In this document: positions 44,038 through 52,987 of the stretch, piece after piece
Numbering within the stretch: position 1 is the stretch's first letter
Layout: each line of letters starts with the position of its first letter
Assembly (NCBI GenBank): GCA_934176955.1
Contig: CAKPOS010000005.1
Location: 1-64,000 of the forward strand
Direction: 5' to 3'
DNA: 64,000 nucleotides
Origin: an uncultured Bacilli bacterium
GTDB taxonomy: Bacteria > Bacillota_I > Bacilli_A > RF39 > UBA660
Position numbers and translations under genes: made by a program
Notes under the pieces: model-generated
Databases searched by the model: none
What the model was told of the DNA's origin: nothing
What the model saw: the letters and a program-made list of their open reading frames with translations, nothing else

Positions 44038-45219
44038 ATGAAAATAATGTCAATTAATACAGGAAGTAGTTCTTTAAAATTTAGTTTATTTGATATGGAT
44101 AATAATGAACTAATTGCATCAGGACTTTTTGAGAGAGTAACCATTAAGGGTAGTTTTTATACGATTAAATATCATGGGGAGAAGATTTATGAAGAGGTGG
44201 AGATGCCTAATCATACTGTTGCCGTAAAAGTATTGTTAGATCGTTTGGTTACTAAAGGAATTATTCAATCTTTAGATGAAATAGGTGCTGTTGGTCATCG
44301 TTTGGTTCATGGTGCGGATAAATATGATCATTCTGTGATAATTACTGATGAAGTAGTAGAGGATTTGAGAAGATTTTCTGATTTAGCTCCTCTTCATAAT
44401 CCAGCAAATATTTTGGGGATAGAGGCTGCTCGTGAGGTATTGCCTAATGTTCCTATGGTTGGTGTATTTGATACAGCTTTTCACCAAACAATGGATGAGG
44501 TTTCTTATATGTATCCTGTTCCTTATGAATGGTATGAGAAATATAAGGTAAGAAAATATGGTTTTCATGGTACTAGTCATTGTTATATTAGTAAGCAGAT
44601 TCCTAAGTTATTAGGAAGAGATGAATATAAAGCAATTATTTGTCATTTAGGAAGTGGTGGTAGTTTATCTGCTGTTCGTGATGGAAAATGTGTAGATACT
44701 TCTATGGGATTTACTCCACTTCCTGGGATTATGATGGGTACTCGTAGTGGTGATATTGATCCATCTATTATTCCTTTTATTGCAAAAAAAGAAAATAAAA
44801 CTGCTGATGAGGTAGTTAATGAATTAAATAAAAAATCTGGATTTTTAGGATTAACTGAAAAATATAGTGATTTTAGAGATGTTTATGCTGGTGTTGAGGC
44901 TGGAGATGAGAAATGTATCTTAGCTTTTAATAAGTATGTTAGAACTGTTGTGAATTATATTGCAATGTATTATGTTGAATTAGGTGGAATAGATGCTATT
45001 TGCTTTACGGCTGGACTAGGAGAAAATGCTATCCCAGCTAGAAAGGCTATTGTAGAAAAGTTAGCTTGTCTTGGTATTAAATTAGATGAGAAAAAAAATA
45101 ATACTAGAGGGGAAACAGTAGAGATATCTGCAGATGATTCTTCTGTAAGGTTGTTTGTTATTCCTACGAATGAGGAATTGATGATAGCAACAGATACTTA
45201 TGATTTATTAAAGAAGTAA
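44038..45219 (+). CDS. ackA: Acetate kinase, copy 2
   Basis: 393 residues with all acetate kinase signatures (INTGSSSLKF, PLHNPANI, VFDTAFHQTM, YGFHGTSHCY, MMGTRSGDID). It differs from copy 1 at many positions along its length, so it is an old duplicate or a separate acquisition rather than a recent copy. ATG follows AAAAGAGGTAATATA. It may differ in kinetics or prefer another acyl phosphate, which sequence alone cannot show. Confidence 0.94.
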   Translation: MKIMSINTGSSSLKFSLFDMDNNELIASGLFERVTIKGSFYTIKYHGEKIYEEVEMPNHTVAVKVLLDRLVTKGIIQSLDEIGAVGHRLVHGADKYDHSVIITDEVVEDLRRFSDLAPLHNPANILGIEAAREVLPNVPMVGVFDTAFHQTMDEVSYMYPVPYEWYEKYKVRKYGFHGTSHCYISKQIPKLLGRDEYKAIICHLGSGGSLSAVRDGKCVDTSMGFTPLPGIMMGTRSGDIDPSIIPFIAKKENKTADEVVNELNKKSGFLGLTEKYSDFRDVYAGVEAGDEKCILAFNKYVRTVVNYIAMYYVELGGIDAICFTAGLGENAIPARKAIVEKLACLGIKLDEKKNNTRGETVEISADDSSVRLFVIPTNEELMIATDTYDLLKK

Positions 45220-45249
45220 TGGTTAAGGGAATAGAACAGAGAGGTTAAG

Positions 45250-46224
45250 ATGATTTTTTCAAATATCTATAAGAAAATTTATTATGAGATAAAGAAATAT
45301 CCTAATATTGTTATAGCAAGGCATATTGGGGCTGATCCTGATGCTTTAGGGAGTCAATTTGCTTTAAGAGAGTTGATTAAAAATAAATTCCCAAAGAAAC
45401 AGGTTTATGCTATTGGGAATCATTCTAGTCGTTTTAAGTTTATGGGAATATTAGATAAGGTAGAGGAAGTAGATAAAAATAATACGCTTTTGATTGTTTT
45501 GGATACGCCTGATATAAAGAGAATTGATGGGGTTCATTTAGAGGATTATGAGCATATTATAAAAATAGATCATCACCCTTTTGTGGAGAAATTTGGAAGT
45601 ATTGAACTTATTGATGATAGTGCTTCTTCGACTTGTCAGTTGATTATTGAGTTTTTACTTAAGAATAGATTGAAGGTTGATGATAGTATTGCAAAGAATC
45701 TTTATCTTGGTGTTATTTCTGATACAGGAAGGTTTATGCATAATTATACGAGTAAGAGAACTTTTGAGTTAATTACAATTCTTTTGGAGAAATCAAATAT
45801 TGATTTTACTTCTTTGTATGAGCCTCTTTATATGCGACCTTTAGCAGAGATAAGGTTCCAGGGATATATTTTAGAGAATATGACGGTTACGGATAATGGG
45901 GTTGCTTATATTAAAATAACAGAAGCAATGTTAAAGGAATTTGGTGTTGATTCTGCTAGTGCTGGAAATATTATTAGTGATTTGAAGTGTGTTAGTGAGA
46001 TTTTGGTTTGGTTATTTTTGACTGAAGATAAGAAAAGTAATTTAATTCGAGCTAATATTCGTTCTCGTGGACCTATTATTAATGAGATTGCTGCTATTTA
46101 TGGTGGTGGTGGTCATAAGTTTGCTTCTGGTGCTAGATTAACTAGTTGGAGTCAAGCGGATAATTTGATTAAAGATTTAGATAATACTTCTGGAATGTAT
46201 ATTGAAGAAATTTCTGTGGAATAA
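45250..46224 (+). CDS. nrnA: NrnA-type DHH phosphoesterase (oligoribonuclease/pAp phosphatase)
   Basis: 324 residues. DHH-family metal motifs: ARHIGADPDALGSQ near residue 24, VLDTPD, KIDHHPF (the DHH motif) and the DHHA1 substrate motif GGGGHKFASGARL near the C terminus. NrnA degrades nano-RNA and 3'-phosphoadenosine 5'-phosphate in Firmicutes that lack Orn. ATG follows GAGAGGTTAAG and lies 30 bp after ackA copy 2, so they may be co-transcribed. Confidence 0.9.
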   Translation: MIFSNIYKKIYYEIKKYPNIVIARHIGADPDALGSQFALRELIKNKFPKKQVYAIGNHSSRFKFMGILDKVEEVDKNNTLLIVLDTPDIKRIDGVHLEDYEHIIKIDHHPFVEKFGSIELIDDSASSTCQLIIEFLLKNRLKVDDSIAKNLYLGVISDTGRFMHNYTSKRTFELITILLEKSNIDFTSLYEPLYMRPLAEIRFQGYILENMTVTDNGVAYIKITEAMLKEFGVDSASAGNIISDLKCVSEILVWLFLTEDKKSNLIRANIRSRGPIINEIAAIYGGGGHKFASGARLTSWSQADNLIKDLDNTSGMYIEEISVE

Positions 46225-46308
46225 AATACTTAAATAGATTTGTCTTGTTTAGTAAGATGGAGTCTAGATAAGTATTTTTTTCCTATTAATTATCTTTGAT
46301 TATAATTG

Positions 46309-46338
46309 AAAAAAGACTCTGATTAAGAGCCTTTTTTA
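46309..46338. terminator. Shared terminator between convergent nrnA and foldase genes
   Basis: AAAAGACTCT pairs with AGAGCCTTTT around GATTA, with A residues on one side and T residues on the other, so it can work in both directions. It overlaps the stop codon of the minus-strand gene. Confidence 0.75.
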
Positions 46339-47709
46339 TTTATATTGTTTGCAATAGTTTTCATATTTAGTTTTCATGTCAGTATCACTAAAGTTGATAT
46401 TTTTTTCATTTCTTAAAGAAATTAAAGATTTATATAATAAGTTAGAATCAGCTGATTTTTTGTCTGATACTAAGTTAGATATGATTTTATCTCTTGATTT
46501 TTTTAAAGATGGTTTCTTCTTTTGATCTAGACGATGAATAATGTGATATCCATAAGATGTTTTTACTGGTTCATCTGAATATGAATTGTCATCCATTTTC
46601 TTTAAAGCAGTCATGAATGATTTTTCTAAAGAAGCATCCCAAGATTGGTAAGATAAGTCTTCATAAGTAATTTTATCTTTATAATCTTTTTGAATTTGTT
46701 CCCAGCTTGTTCCGTCATTTAATTTAGTAATGATTTCTTCTGCTAATTTTTTCGCATCTTCGTCACTTAATTTTTTGCTGTTATCTTTATCACTATCTGA
46801 TTTAACTTCTATTAAGATATGTTGTGTATTAATGTCTCCAAATACATTTTCGTCATAATATTTTTTGATTTCATCTTCTGTTAGATTTTTCTTAATATAG
46901 TCTTCTAGGTATTTATTTCTTCTATAATCAAGTCTTAAATAGTCTAAGAAAGCATCGTAGCTAGAGAATCCATTTTTTTCTAAGAATTGTTCTTGTGTAT
47001 AATTGTAGTATTGTTTATAAGTGTTGAAATAATATTCTGCGTTAGATTTAACTTCACTTGTCATGGTATCGTTTTCAGGATACATTTTGGTAAGTAAGTC
47101 GTTATCAATTTTATCTAAAAGTAGGCTAACGGAATAGTAACTTTTCATGTCTTCATATAAATCGTTTGCTGTATATGTTTTTTTGTTTATTTTAACAACG
47201 GGTTGTGTTCCATCTTTTAGGGTAGCAATTCTATCTGGCCATATTACAAAGGCAATTAGGGTTGATATTAATACTCCTGCAATGAATGAATAAATGGCAA
47301 CATGATTTTTTTCGAAAAATACTGATACTTCTGTTAACTTGTTAGAATGATTTTTAGAAGTATTGATTTTTTTCTTTTTTTCTTTAGCAATTTTTTCTAC
47401 TTTTTCTACTTTTTTTCTTAATTCTTCTTCTTTCTTTTTTTCTTGTTTTTTTGTTTCTTTTACTTCTTCTTCTTCTGGTGTTTCCATATCTTCTAAATCT
47501 TCGTCTTCTTCTTCTTCTAAATCTTTAGAAGGGATTACTTTTTTTTCTTCTTTTTCTTTCGTTTCGTCTTTCTTTTTTGTTTCTTTTTTTTCTTTAGTAG
47601 TACTGTTCATATTTTTAGTTTTACTTAAACTTTCCTCTTTATCTTTTGTTTTTTCTTTTGTATTAGTTTTTGATGAGGTAGTCTTTTTTTCTTCTTTTTC
47701 TTTGCTCAC
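46336..47709 (-). CDS. Membrane-anchored PrsA-like peptidyl-prolyl isomerase with charged cytoplasmic tail
   Basis: About 457 residues. Residues about 1-135 are almost entirely Lys, Glu, Ser and Thr (low complexity, likely disordered). One membrane helix follows (AIYSFIAGVLISTLIAFVIW), then a SurA_N/PrsA chaperone region and a parvulin domain (NTQHILIEVKSDSD, then TSYGYHIIHRLDQ). It should fold secreted proteins outside the membrane. PrsA is normally a lipoprotein with no such tail. GTG at 47709 is placed by GGAGGA six bases upstream. Confidence 0.82.
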   Translation of the reverse strand: MSKEKEEKKTTSSKTNTKEKTKDKEESLSKTKNMNSTTKEKKETKKKDETKEKEEKKVIPSKDLEEEEDEDLEDMETPEEEEVKETKKQEKKKEEELRKKVEKVEKIAKEKKKKINTSKNHSNKLTEVSVFFEKNHVAIYSFIAGVLISTLIAFVIWPDRIATLKDGTQPVVKINKKTYTANDLYEDMKSYYSVSLLLDKIDNDLLTKMYPENDTMTSEVKSNAEYYFNTYKQYYNYTQEQFLEKNGFSSYDAFLDYLRLDYRRNKYLEDYIKKNLTEDEIKKYYDENVFGDINTQHILIEVKSDSDKDNSKKLSDEDAKKLAEEIITKLNDGTSWEQIQKDYKDKITYEDLSYQSWDASLEKSFMTALKKMDDNSYSDEPVKTSYGYHIIHRLDQKKKPSLKKSRDKIISNLVSDKKSADSNLLYKSLISLRNEKNINFSDTDMKTKYENYCKQYK

Positions 47710-47896
47710 CTTTATTCCTCCTTTTAAAAAGTACATTACTATCATAGCAAAAAACGTTTTGTATTACAACCTTAAATTAATATTGTTAGGGAAAAAGTTA
47801 AAAATTATAACTTATAATTAACAAAAATGGTAGAAATGTAATTGCTAGTTTTTCTTATCTATGTTATAATTAATGTTGTTTATGGAGGGAAAACAT

Positions 47897-50065
47897 ATGA
47901 AATTTAAATTTAGAGCAGATGCTAAAGATGTTAAGATATTTGTAGGTTTTTGTTTTTTATTATTATATTTTTGTGCTGTTGCTGTTTTGAATGCACATTC
48001 TTTAGCTACAGAGGGAGCTTTTTATGGAATTCTTCCTTTTGAGGCTTTTACTCTTAAATATTTGCCTACAACTTTATGTTTATTCCTTTTAGTTTTAGCA
48101 GGGGTTTTCTTTTCGGTTAGTTCTTACTTTTTTGATCGAGAGAAGGGGGTAGGTTTTACTACAGAAAAGAAAGATAAAGGTTATTCTAGATGGTGTAAAG
48201 AAAAAGAAATGAAAGGAACTTTGTATGAAGTTGATCCTGCTGCTTCTACTTCTGAACATGCAGGAATTGTCGTTATTAATGATGGAAAAAAGATGTGGGT
48301 TGATGATGGTGAAGCACATAATTTGATTATTGGTGCTACTGGTTCTGGTAAAACACAGAATGTTGTATTTCCGATGATTAAGGTTTTAGCTAAAGCAGGA
48401 GAATCGATGGTTTTAACAGATCCTAAGGGAGAATTATTTGAAAATACTGGGGAGATGCTACGAAAGAAAGGCTATAATATTATTGTTTTAAACTTTCGTG
48501 ATCCACAAAAAGGTAATGCTTGGAATCCAATGACGCTTCCTTATGATTTATATCAAGAGGGAAATATGGATAAATCTGTTGAGTTGTTGGATGACTTGGC
48601 TTTGAATATTTTGTATGATGAAAAGAATACAGGTGATCCTTTCTGGGAAAAATCAGGGGCAGATTATTTTTCTGGACTTGCTTTGGGATTGTTTGAAGAT
48701 GCAACAAAAGAACAGGTTAATTTGAATAGTATGAATTTGATGTCTAATTTGGGGGAAGAAAGATTTGGTGGACCTAATAATAATTATATTAAAGAGTATT
48801 TTAATATGAAGGATCCAGCTCGTCCTGCATATGTTAATGCTTCTGGGACGGTTTATGCGCCTGAGGAAACAAAGGGTGGCGTTTTATCTACCTTTAAACA
48901 AAAGGTAAAATTATTTTCTTCTCGTGATAATTTGTCAGAGATGTTATCTTATAGTGATTTTGATATGAAAGATATTGGACGTCAGAAGACAGCTGTATTT
49001 ATGATTGTTCAAGATGAAAAGAAAACTTTACATCCTTTGGCAACTATATTTATTAAGCAATGTTATGAAACTTTAATTGATGTTGCTCAAGAGTCTGGTG
49101 GACATTTACCATTTAGAACGAATTTTATTTTGGATGAGTTTGCTAATATGCCACCTTTAAAGGATGTAACAACGATGGTAACTGCTGCTCGTTCTAGACA
49201 TATTCGTTTTACTTTTATTGTTCAGAACTTTGCTCAGTTAACTAAAGTATATGGAAAAGAAGATGCTGAGACAATTAAAGGTAACTGTAATATTTTGTAT
49301 TTGATTAGTAGTGAGTTACAAGCTTTAGAAGAATTGAGTAAGATGTGTGGTGAAGTGAAGTCTAAGGAAAAGGAAAAGACTTCTTCGACACCACTTGTAA
49401 CGGTAAGTGATTTACAAAGAATGCCTCAAAATCAGGTAATTTGGTTGAGACTTCGTATGATGCCTTTTAAGACTAAAATGACTCCTGATTGGAAAATGAA
49501 TCAAGAGAATGCTTGGGGAGAGAGTTATGGGAAAGCTACTTACCCGGTAAGAGAGAAAAAAGAAGTTCAATTGTTTGATATTAGAGATTTTGTAAAGGCA
49601 AAGAAAAAAGAAAAAATGGAAGCAATGATGAATGGTACTGATTCTTCTCCTATGGGAGGAATGGGTGCAGGAAATCCATTTGGAGGGATGCCTAATCCTT
49701 TTGCTTCTCCTAATCCGTTTTCTGGAATGGGTGGAGGAGGAAATCCATTTAGTGGGTTAGGAGCACCTTCTAATGCTTCTCTTCCTAAGAGTCCGTTTGG
49801 AGAAGAAGGTTTGAATTCTCTTTTGGGAGATAGACCTAAGCCTAGTGGTGGAGAAGAACCAAGTTTTAATGTTGATGATTTGGTGAAGAAGATTGATGCT
49901 AAAATTGCTGAATTGGAAGAAGAAGAAAGAAGAGAGCAAGAAGAAAATAGACAGAAGGAACAAAAGGTAATTGATGCTGAAATAGAAGATAAAAAAGATA
50001 AGAATTTATATGAGGAAGGAACATATAGTGATGACTTCTTTAATGATTTTTTCTCGGATGATTAA
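47897..50065 (+). CDS. VirD4/TraG-type coupling ATPase (orphan)
   Basis: About 722 residues. Two N-terminal membrane helices (residues about 10-30 and 52-75), then a VirD4/TraG ATPase: Walker A IIGATGSGKT (about 145), VLTDPKGELF, NFILDEFANMPPL (Walker B) and TFIVQNFAQL. The C terminus has a Gly/Met-rich segment with repeated NPF motifs (GNPFGG, PNPFAS, PNPFSG, GNPFSG) and an acidic coiled coil. It normally feeds DNA or protein to a type IV secretion channel, but no relaxase or channel gene is nearby. ATG 47897 follows GGAGGGAAAACAT. Confidence 0.9.
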   Translation: MKFKFRADAKDVKIFVGFCFLLLYFCAVAVLNAHSLATEGAFYGILPFEAFTLKYLPTTLCLFLLVLAGVFFSVSSYFFDREKGVGFTTEKKDKGYSRWCKEKEMKGTLYEVDPAASTSEHAGIVVINDGKKMWVDDGEAHNLIIGATGSGKTQNVVFPMIKVLAKAGESMVLTDPKGELFENTGEMLRKKGYNIIVLNFRDPQKGNAWNPMTLPYDLYQEGNMDKSVELLDDLALNILYDEKNTGDPFWEKSGADYFSGLALGLFEDATKEQVNLNSMNLMSNLGEERFGGPNNNYIKEYFNMKDPARPAYVNASGTVYAPEETKGGVLSTFKQKVKLFSSRDNLSEMLSYSDFDMKDIGRQKTAVFMIVQDEKKTLHPLATIFIKQCYETLIDVAQESGGHLPFRTNFILDEFANMPPLKDVTTMVTAARSRHIRFTFIVQNFAQLTKVYGKEDAETIKGNCNILYLISSELQALEELSKMCGEVKSKEKEKTSSTPLVTVSDLQRMPQNQVIWLRLRMMPFKTKMTPDWKMNQENAWGESYGKATYPVREKKEVQLFDIRDFVKAKKKEKMEAMMNGTDSSPMGGMGAGNPFGGMPNPFASPNPFSGMGGGGNPFSGLGAPSNASLPKSPFGEEGLNSLLGDRPKPSGGEEPSFNVDDLVKKIDAKIAELEEEERREQEENRQKEQKVIDAEIEDKKDKNLYEEGTYSDDFFNDFFSDD

Positions 50066-50085
50066 TTTTTTTAGATTGTTTTATT

Positions 50086-50107
50086 GGGATGTTTTATCCC
50101 TTTTTTT
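50086..50107 (+). terminator. Terminator of the coupling ATPase gene
   Basis: GGGAT pairs with ATCCC around GTTTT, followed by seven T residues. Confidence 0.75.
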
Positions 50108-50111
50108 ATGA

Positions 50112-50171
50112 AAAAAATACTTATCTGTAAGATAAACTTTATATCAAGATATCTTTTGATAAGTATTTTTA
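50112..50171. terminator. Bidirectional terminator before the convergent TasA-like gene
   Basis: AAAATACTTATC pairs with GATAAGTATTTTT at the ends of a 55-nt palindromic region, with inner GATAAAC/ATCTTTTG pairs. It is A-rich on one side and T-rich on the other and abuts the stop of the minus-strand gene. Confidence 0.6.
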
Positions 50172-50846
50172 TTAACTTGTAATTGTAGAAGTGATACCTG
50201 TGCCATTTGATGAGGTAAATTGGACTGTTGCTCTATATGTTCCTGTATCTGTTTGGGCAACTTCATTTCCGCTGGAATCTAATTGTGCATTAATCCAAAC
50301 GACAATATAATAAGTAGCTGTATTTCCACTGACACCACTCTTTTTTAAGGTAACATTATTAGCAAGGCTTTGTGCAGTTGTTGTATTTGCTGCGTTGGTG
50401 GTATTGCTTCCTAGAGTAGATGCATTTGTTGTTTTTCTCCATTTTAAGTTTGGCATTTTTGTTGAACCAGCAAAAGTGATTGTGCCGTTAACTACTACTT
50501 GCGCTGAACTGTTATTGGTAACTGTAATTGTGTATACTTGGCAAACCATATTTGTGTTTCCATCAACACATCCATAAGTTGATCCCATGGCTGTTGCCAG
50601 TGCTGCTTCTTTTTGGGGAACAAGTACACCTGTATTTGCTTTTGTTGGCAGATTTTTTGTTACGGTTAAGGCTAAACTAGCACTAGCAGCTGTACCAGTA
50701 ACAGAATTGTTTGTTGCAGGAGCAAGTGCAAAATAAGCATATGTTGCGCTTGTTGTACAAATCATTATAGTTAAGATTAGGACAATCATTGTTATAATTT
50801 TTTTGGAATCACTGGTTTGATTATTCTCTACATTTGTTTCATTCAT
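50172..50846 (-). CDS. TasA/camelysin-like exported protein 2
   Basis: 224 residues. A short cytoplasmic N terminus and a helix ending TTSATYAYFALAP resemble the SipW-dependent signals of TasA-type fibre proteins. The mature part is Thr/Asn/Ala-rich beta sequence (TGTAASASLALTVTKNLP, VYTITVTNNSSAQVVVNGTI) with two cysteines that could pair. On the minus strand ATG follows a GGAGGAATATAA site. Its codon choices include more G/C than its neighbours, as in other repetitive surface proteins. Role inferred: matrix or surface fibre. Confidence 0.65.
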   Translation of the reverse strand: MNETNVENNQTSDSKKIITMIVLILTIMICTTSATYAYFALAPATNNSVTGTAASASLALTVTKNLPTKANTGVLVPQKEAALATAMGSTYGCVDGNTNMVCQVYTITVTNNSSAQVVVNGTITFAGSTKMPNLKWRKTTNASTLGSNTTNAANTTTAQSLANNVTLKKSGVSGNTATYYIVVWINAQLDSSGNEVAQTDTGTYRATVQFTSSNGTGITSTITS

Positions 50847-51032
50847 TTATATTCCTCCATATCTTATCTTGATATCATTATAACAATAATCTTAAAATAT
50901 GACAAGATTGTTTAGAATTATTTTGAAGGAAAAGGATAAAAAAGTGTTGTCAAAAGTTTTTTTTATTGGTATAATATAGAGCGTAATTTATATTATCTAT
51001 GACTTTTGTCATGGCGAAGGGAGAGAGAAAGT

Positions 51033-51245
51033 ATGAAGAAGAATATTCATCCAAATTATGTAGAAGCAACTGTTACTTGTGCTTGTGGAAATACTTTTAA
51101 GACTATGTCTACTAAGGATAAGATTCATGTTGAGGTATGTTCTATGTGTCATCCTTTTTATACTGGTAAGCAAAATTTAACTAGTAAGAAGGGACAAGTA
51201 GAGAAGTTTAATAAAAAATATGGATTTACTCAAGAAACTAAATAA
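51033..51245 (+). CDS. rpmE: 50S ribosomal protein L31 (zinc-binding type)
   Basis: 70 residues from ATG 51033: MKKNIHPNYVEATVTCACGN, then VEVCSMCHPFYTGKQ. The CxC and CxxC pairs bind zinc, so this is the C+ type that can release zinc on starvation. The ribosome site GGGAGAGAG excludes the upstream ATG at 51006. Confidence 0.95.
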   Translation: MKKNIHPNYVEATVTCACGNTFKTMSTKDKIHVEVCSMCHPFYTGKQNLTSKKGQVEKFNKKYGFTQETK

Positions 51246-51262
51246 AGGTTTCTTTTTTTTGT
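51232..51262 (+). terminator. Terminator of rpmE
   Basis: AGAAAC, overlapping the stop codon, pairs with GTTTCT and is followed by eight T residues. Confidence 0.6.
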
Positions 51263-51327
51263 TAACTTTATTGTTGGTAGTATAAAGTTATGTTATAATT
51301 TGAATAGTAAGAAAGGAAGGGTTTTAT

Positions 51328-51771
51328 ATGAAAGTTGGAATTGCTAGTGATCATAGAGGTGTTTATTTAAAGACGGAGTTAGTAGAATATTTAGAGCATA
51401 GTGGTTATGAGGTTATAAATTATGGTACTGATACTATGGAGTCTGTTGATTTTCCTAAATATGCGTTTAAGTTGGGAGAGGCAATTACTAAGAAGAAAGT
51501 AGATGTAGGAATTGCAATTTGTGGAACTGGTATAGGAATGAGTATTGCTTTAAATAAAGTTAAGGGTGTTTATTGTGCTAAGATTAGTAATATTAGTGAG
51601 GCTGTTTTATGTCGTAGTCATAATGATGCTAATGCTATTGCTATTAGTGCAGATACTGATGAGGAGCAAGCTAAGAGTATGATAGATAAATTTTTAACAA
51701 CAGCTTTTTCTAATGTAGATAAATATGTAAGAAGAAATCAAATGATTAAGGATAGAGAAAATAATGGTTAA
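51328..51771 (+). CDS. rpiB: Ribose 5-phosphate isomerase B
   Basis: 147 residues of the RpiB/LacAB family: GIASDHRGVYLK at the N terminus, the phosphate-binding GTGIGMSIALNK, and SHNDANAIAI. It interconverts ribose 5-phosphate and ribulose 5-phosphate in the pentose phosphate pathway. ATG follows AGAAAGGAAGGGTTTTAT. Its last 8 bp overlap the DUF1146 gene. Confidence 0.94.
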   Translation: MKVGIASDHRGVYLKTELVEYLEHSGYEVINYGTDTMESVDFPKYAFKLGEAITKKKVDVGIAICGTGIGMSIALNKVKGVYCAKISNISEAVLCRSHNDANAIAISADTDEEQAKSMIDKFLTTAFSNVDKYVRRNQMIKDRENNG

Positions 51772-51958
51772 GTTATTACTATATTTATTTATTATTCCGT
51801 TAGTTGTTTATGCGATGGATAGTGTAAATATTAATGGGATATTTAAGAAGGGGCAGAGTAATTATTATCAGGCTAGGGTAATGTATATATTTTTAGTAAT
51901 GGCATTATCTTATGATATTGTTCAGTTTATTAATGATTTTTTAGGAGTATTTCGTTAA
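51764..51958 (+). CDS. DUF1146 membrane protein (YwzB-like)
   Basis: 64 residues, two membrane helices, with the family signature INGIFKKGQSNYYQARVMY and IFLVMALSYDIVQF. Function unknown. In Bacillus, ywzB lies near murAA-spoIID, and here it directly precedes spoIID, so the neighbourhood is conserved although murA itself is 41 kb away. Coupled by an 8-bp overlap to rpiB. Confidence 0.85.
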   Translation: MVKLLLYLFIIPLVVYAMDSVNINGIFKKGQSNYYQARVMYIFLVMALSYDIVQFINDFLGVFR

Positions 51959-51970
51959 AGCGAGGGATTT

Positions 51971-52888
51971 ATGAAAAGGTTAATCATTGTCACAGCAGTA
52001 ATTGTAGGTATTCCTTTTTTTGTGGTTCATTTTTTGAATGTTCCTGAAAAGAATTATAAGGAGATAGAGTTAAAATACTTATCGAATATTTTTGTTCGTG
52101 TAAAGAGGAGTAATGGAAATATAGAAAGTATTCCTTTAGAGGAGTATGTTGTTGGAGTTGTTGCTGGGGAGATGCCGGTTAGTTTTGAGTTAGAAGCGTT
52201 AAAGGCTCAAAGTGTTGCTAGTCGAAGTTATGTGATGAGAAGACTTGGTGGTAATGGGGATTATGATGTTACGGATACGGTTAGTAATCAGGTTTATTTA
52301 GATGATAATGAGTTAAAAGAAAAGTGGAAGGATAAGTATTCTCAGTATATTAGTAAGGTAAGGCAAGCTGTGAATGAAACATCGATGGAGTGTTTGGAAT
52401 ATAATGGAGAGATTATTGATGCGATGTTTTTTTCGACAAGTAATGGTTATACAGAGGATTCTGGTAATTTTTTTTCGAAGAGTTTACCGTATCTTAAGAG
52501 TGTTGAATCTAGTTGGGATCAGGAAGTATCTAGTGTTTTTCAAGATAGTAAGAATATTAGTTTACAAGAGTTTTATGAAAAATTGGGACTTTCTTATTCT
52601 AAAGAGTTAAAAATTGAGAATGTGAATCGGAGTAGTAGTAATCGTGTTACTTCTTTAACGATTAATGGGACTGTATTTAGTGGGAAAGATGTTTATTATA
52701 AGCTTGGTTTACGGTCTAGTGATTTTTCTTTTGAACAATTGGGGAGTAATGTTATTGTTTCTACAAAAGGATATGGACATGGTGTAGGGATGAGTCAATA
52801 TGGTGCTTTAGGAATGGCAAAGAAGGGATATTCTTATCGAAGGATACTTAGTCATTATTATGTGGGGACGACTTTGGTTAAAAAATAA
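51971..52888 (+). CDS. spoIID: Stage II sporulation protein D
   Basis: 305 residues. N-terminal membrane helix (LIIVTAVIVGIPFFVV), then the SpoIID lytic transglycosylase domain: LEEYVVGVVAGEMPVSFE with the catalytic glutamate, LKAQSVASRSYVMRR, and C-terminal GYGHGVGMSQYGALGMA. It degrades septal peptidoglycan with SpoIIM and SpoIIP during engulfment. ATG follows GCGAGGGATTT. It heads a cluster with spoIIQ, spoIIID and mbl. Confidence 0.96.
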   Translation: MKRLIIVTAVIVGIPFFVVHFLNVPEKNYKEIELKYLSNIFVRVKRSNGNIESIPLEEYVVGVVAGEMPVSFELEALKAQSVASRSYVMRRLGGNGDYDVTDTVSNQVYLDDNELKEKWKDKYSQYISKVRQAVNETSMECLEYNGEIIDAMFFSTSNGYTEDSGNFFSKSLPYLKSVESSWDQEVSSVFQDSKNISLQEFYEKLGLSYSKELKIENVNRSSSNRVTSLTINGTVFSGKDVYYKLGLRSSDFSFEQLGSNVIVSTKGYGHGVGMSQYGALGMAKKGYSYRRILSHYYVGTTLVKK

Positions 52889-52897
52889 ATTTTTATG

Positions 52898-52930
52898 AAA
52901 AGTACTGATTTAGTATTTTTCCTTTTTTTT
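52898..52930 (+). terminator. AATACTGA-type terminator after spoIID
   Basis: AAAAGTACTGA pairs with TTAGTATTTTT, followed by CCTTTTTTTT. Confidence 0.7.
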
Positions 52931-52987
52931 CTTTAAAAAATGTATATTTTTTTTTGCTTTGTTCATACTTAGAGTAGAGGTGAAAAA

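Noticed and set aside
47363..47821. 152-codon + strand Ser/Phe-rich frame
   Set aside because: It is the antisense of the Lys/Glu-rich tail of the PrsA-like protein; composition explains the long open frame.
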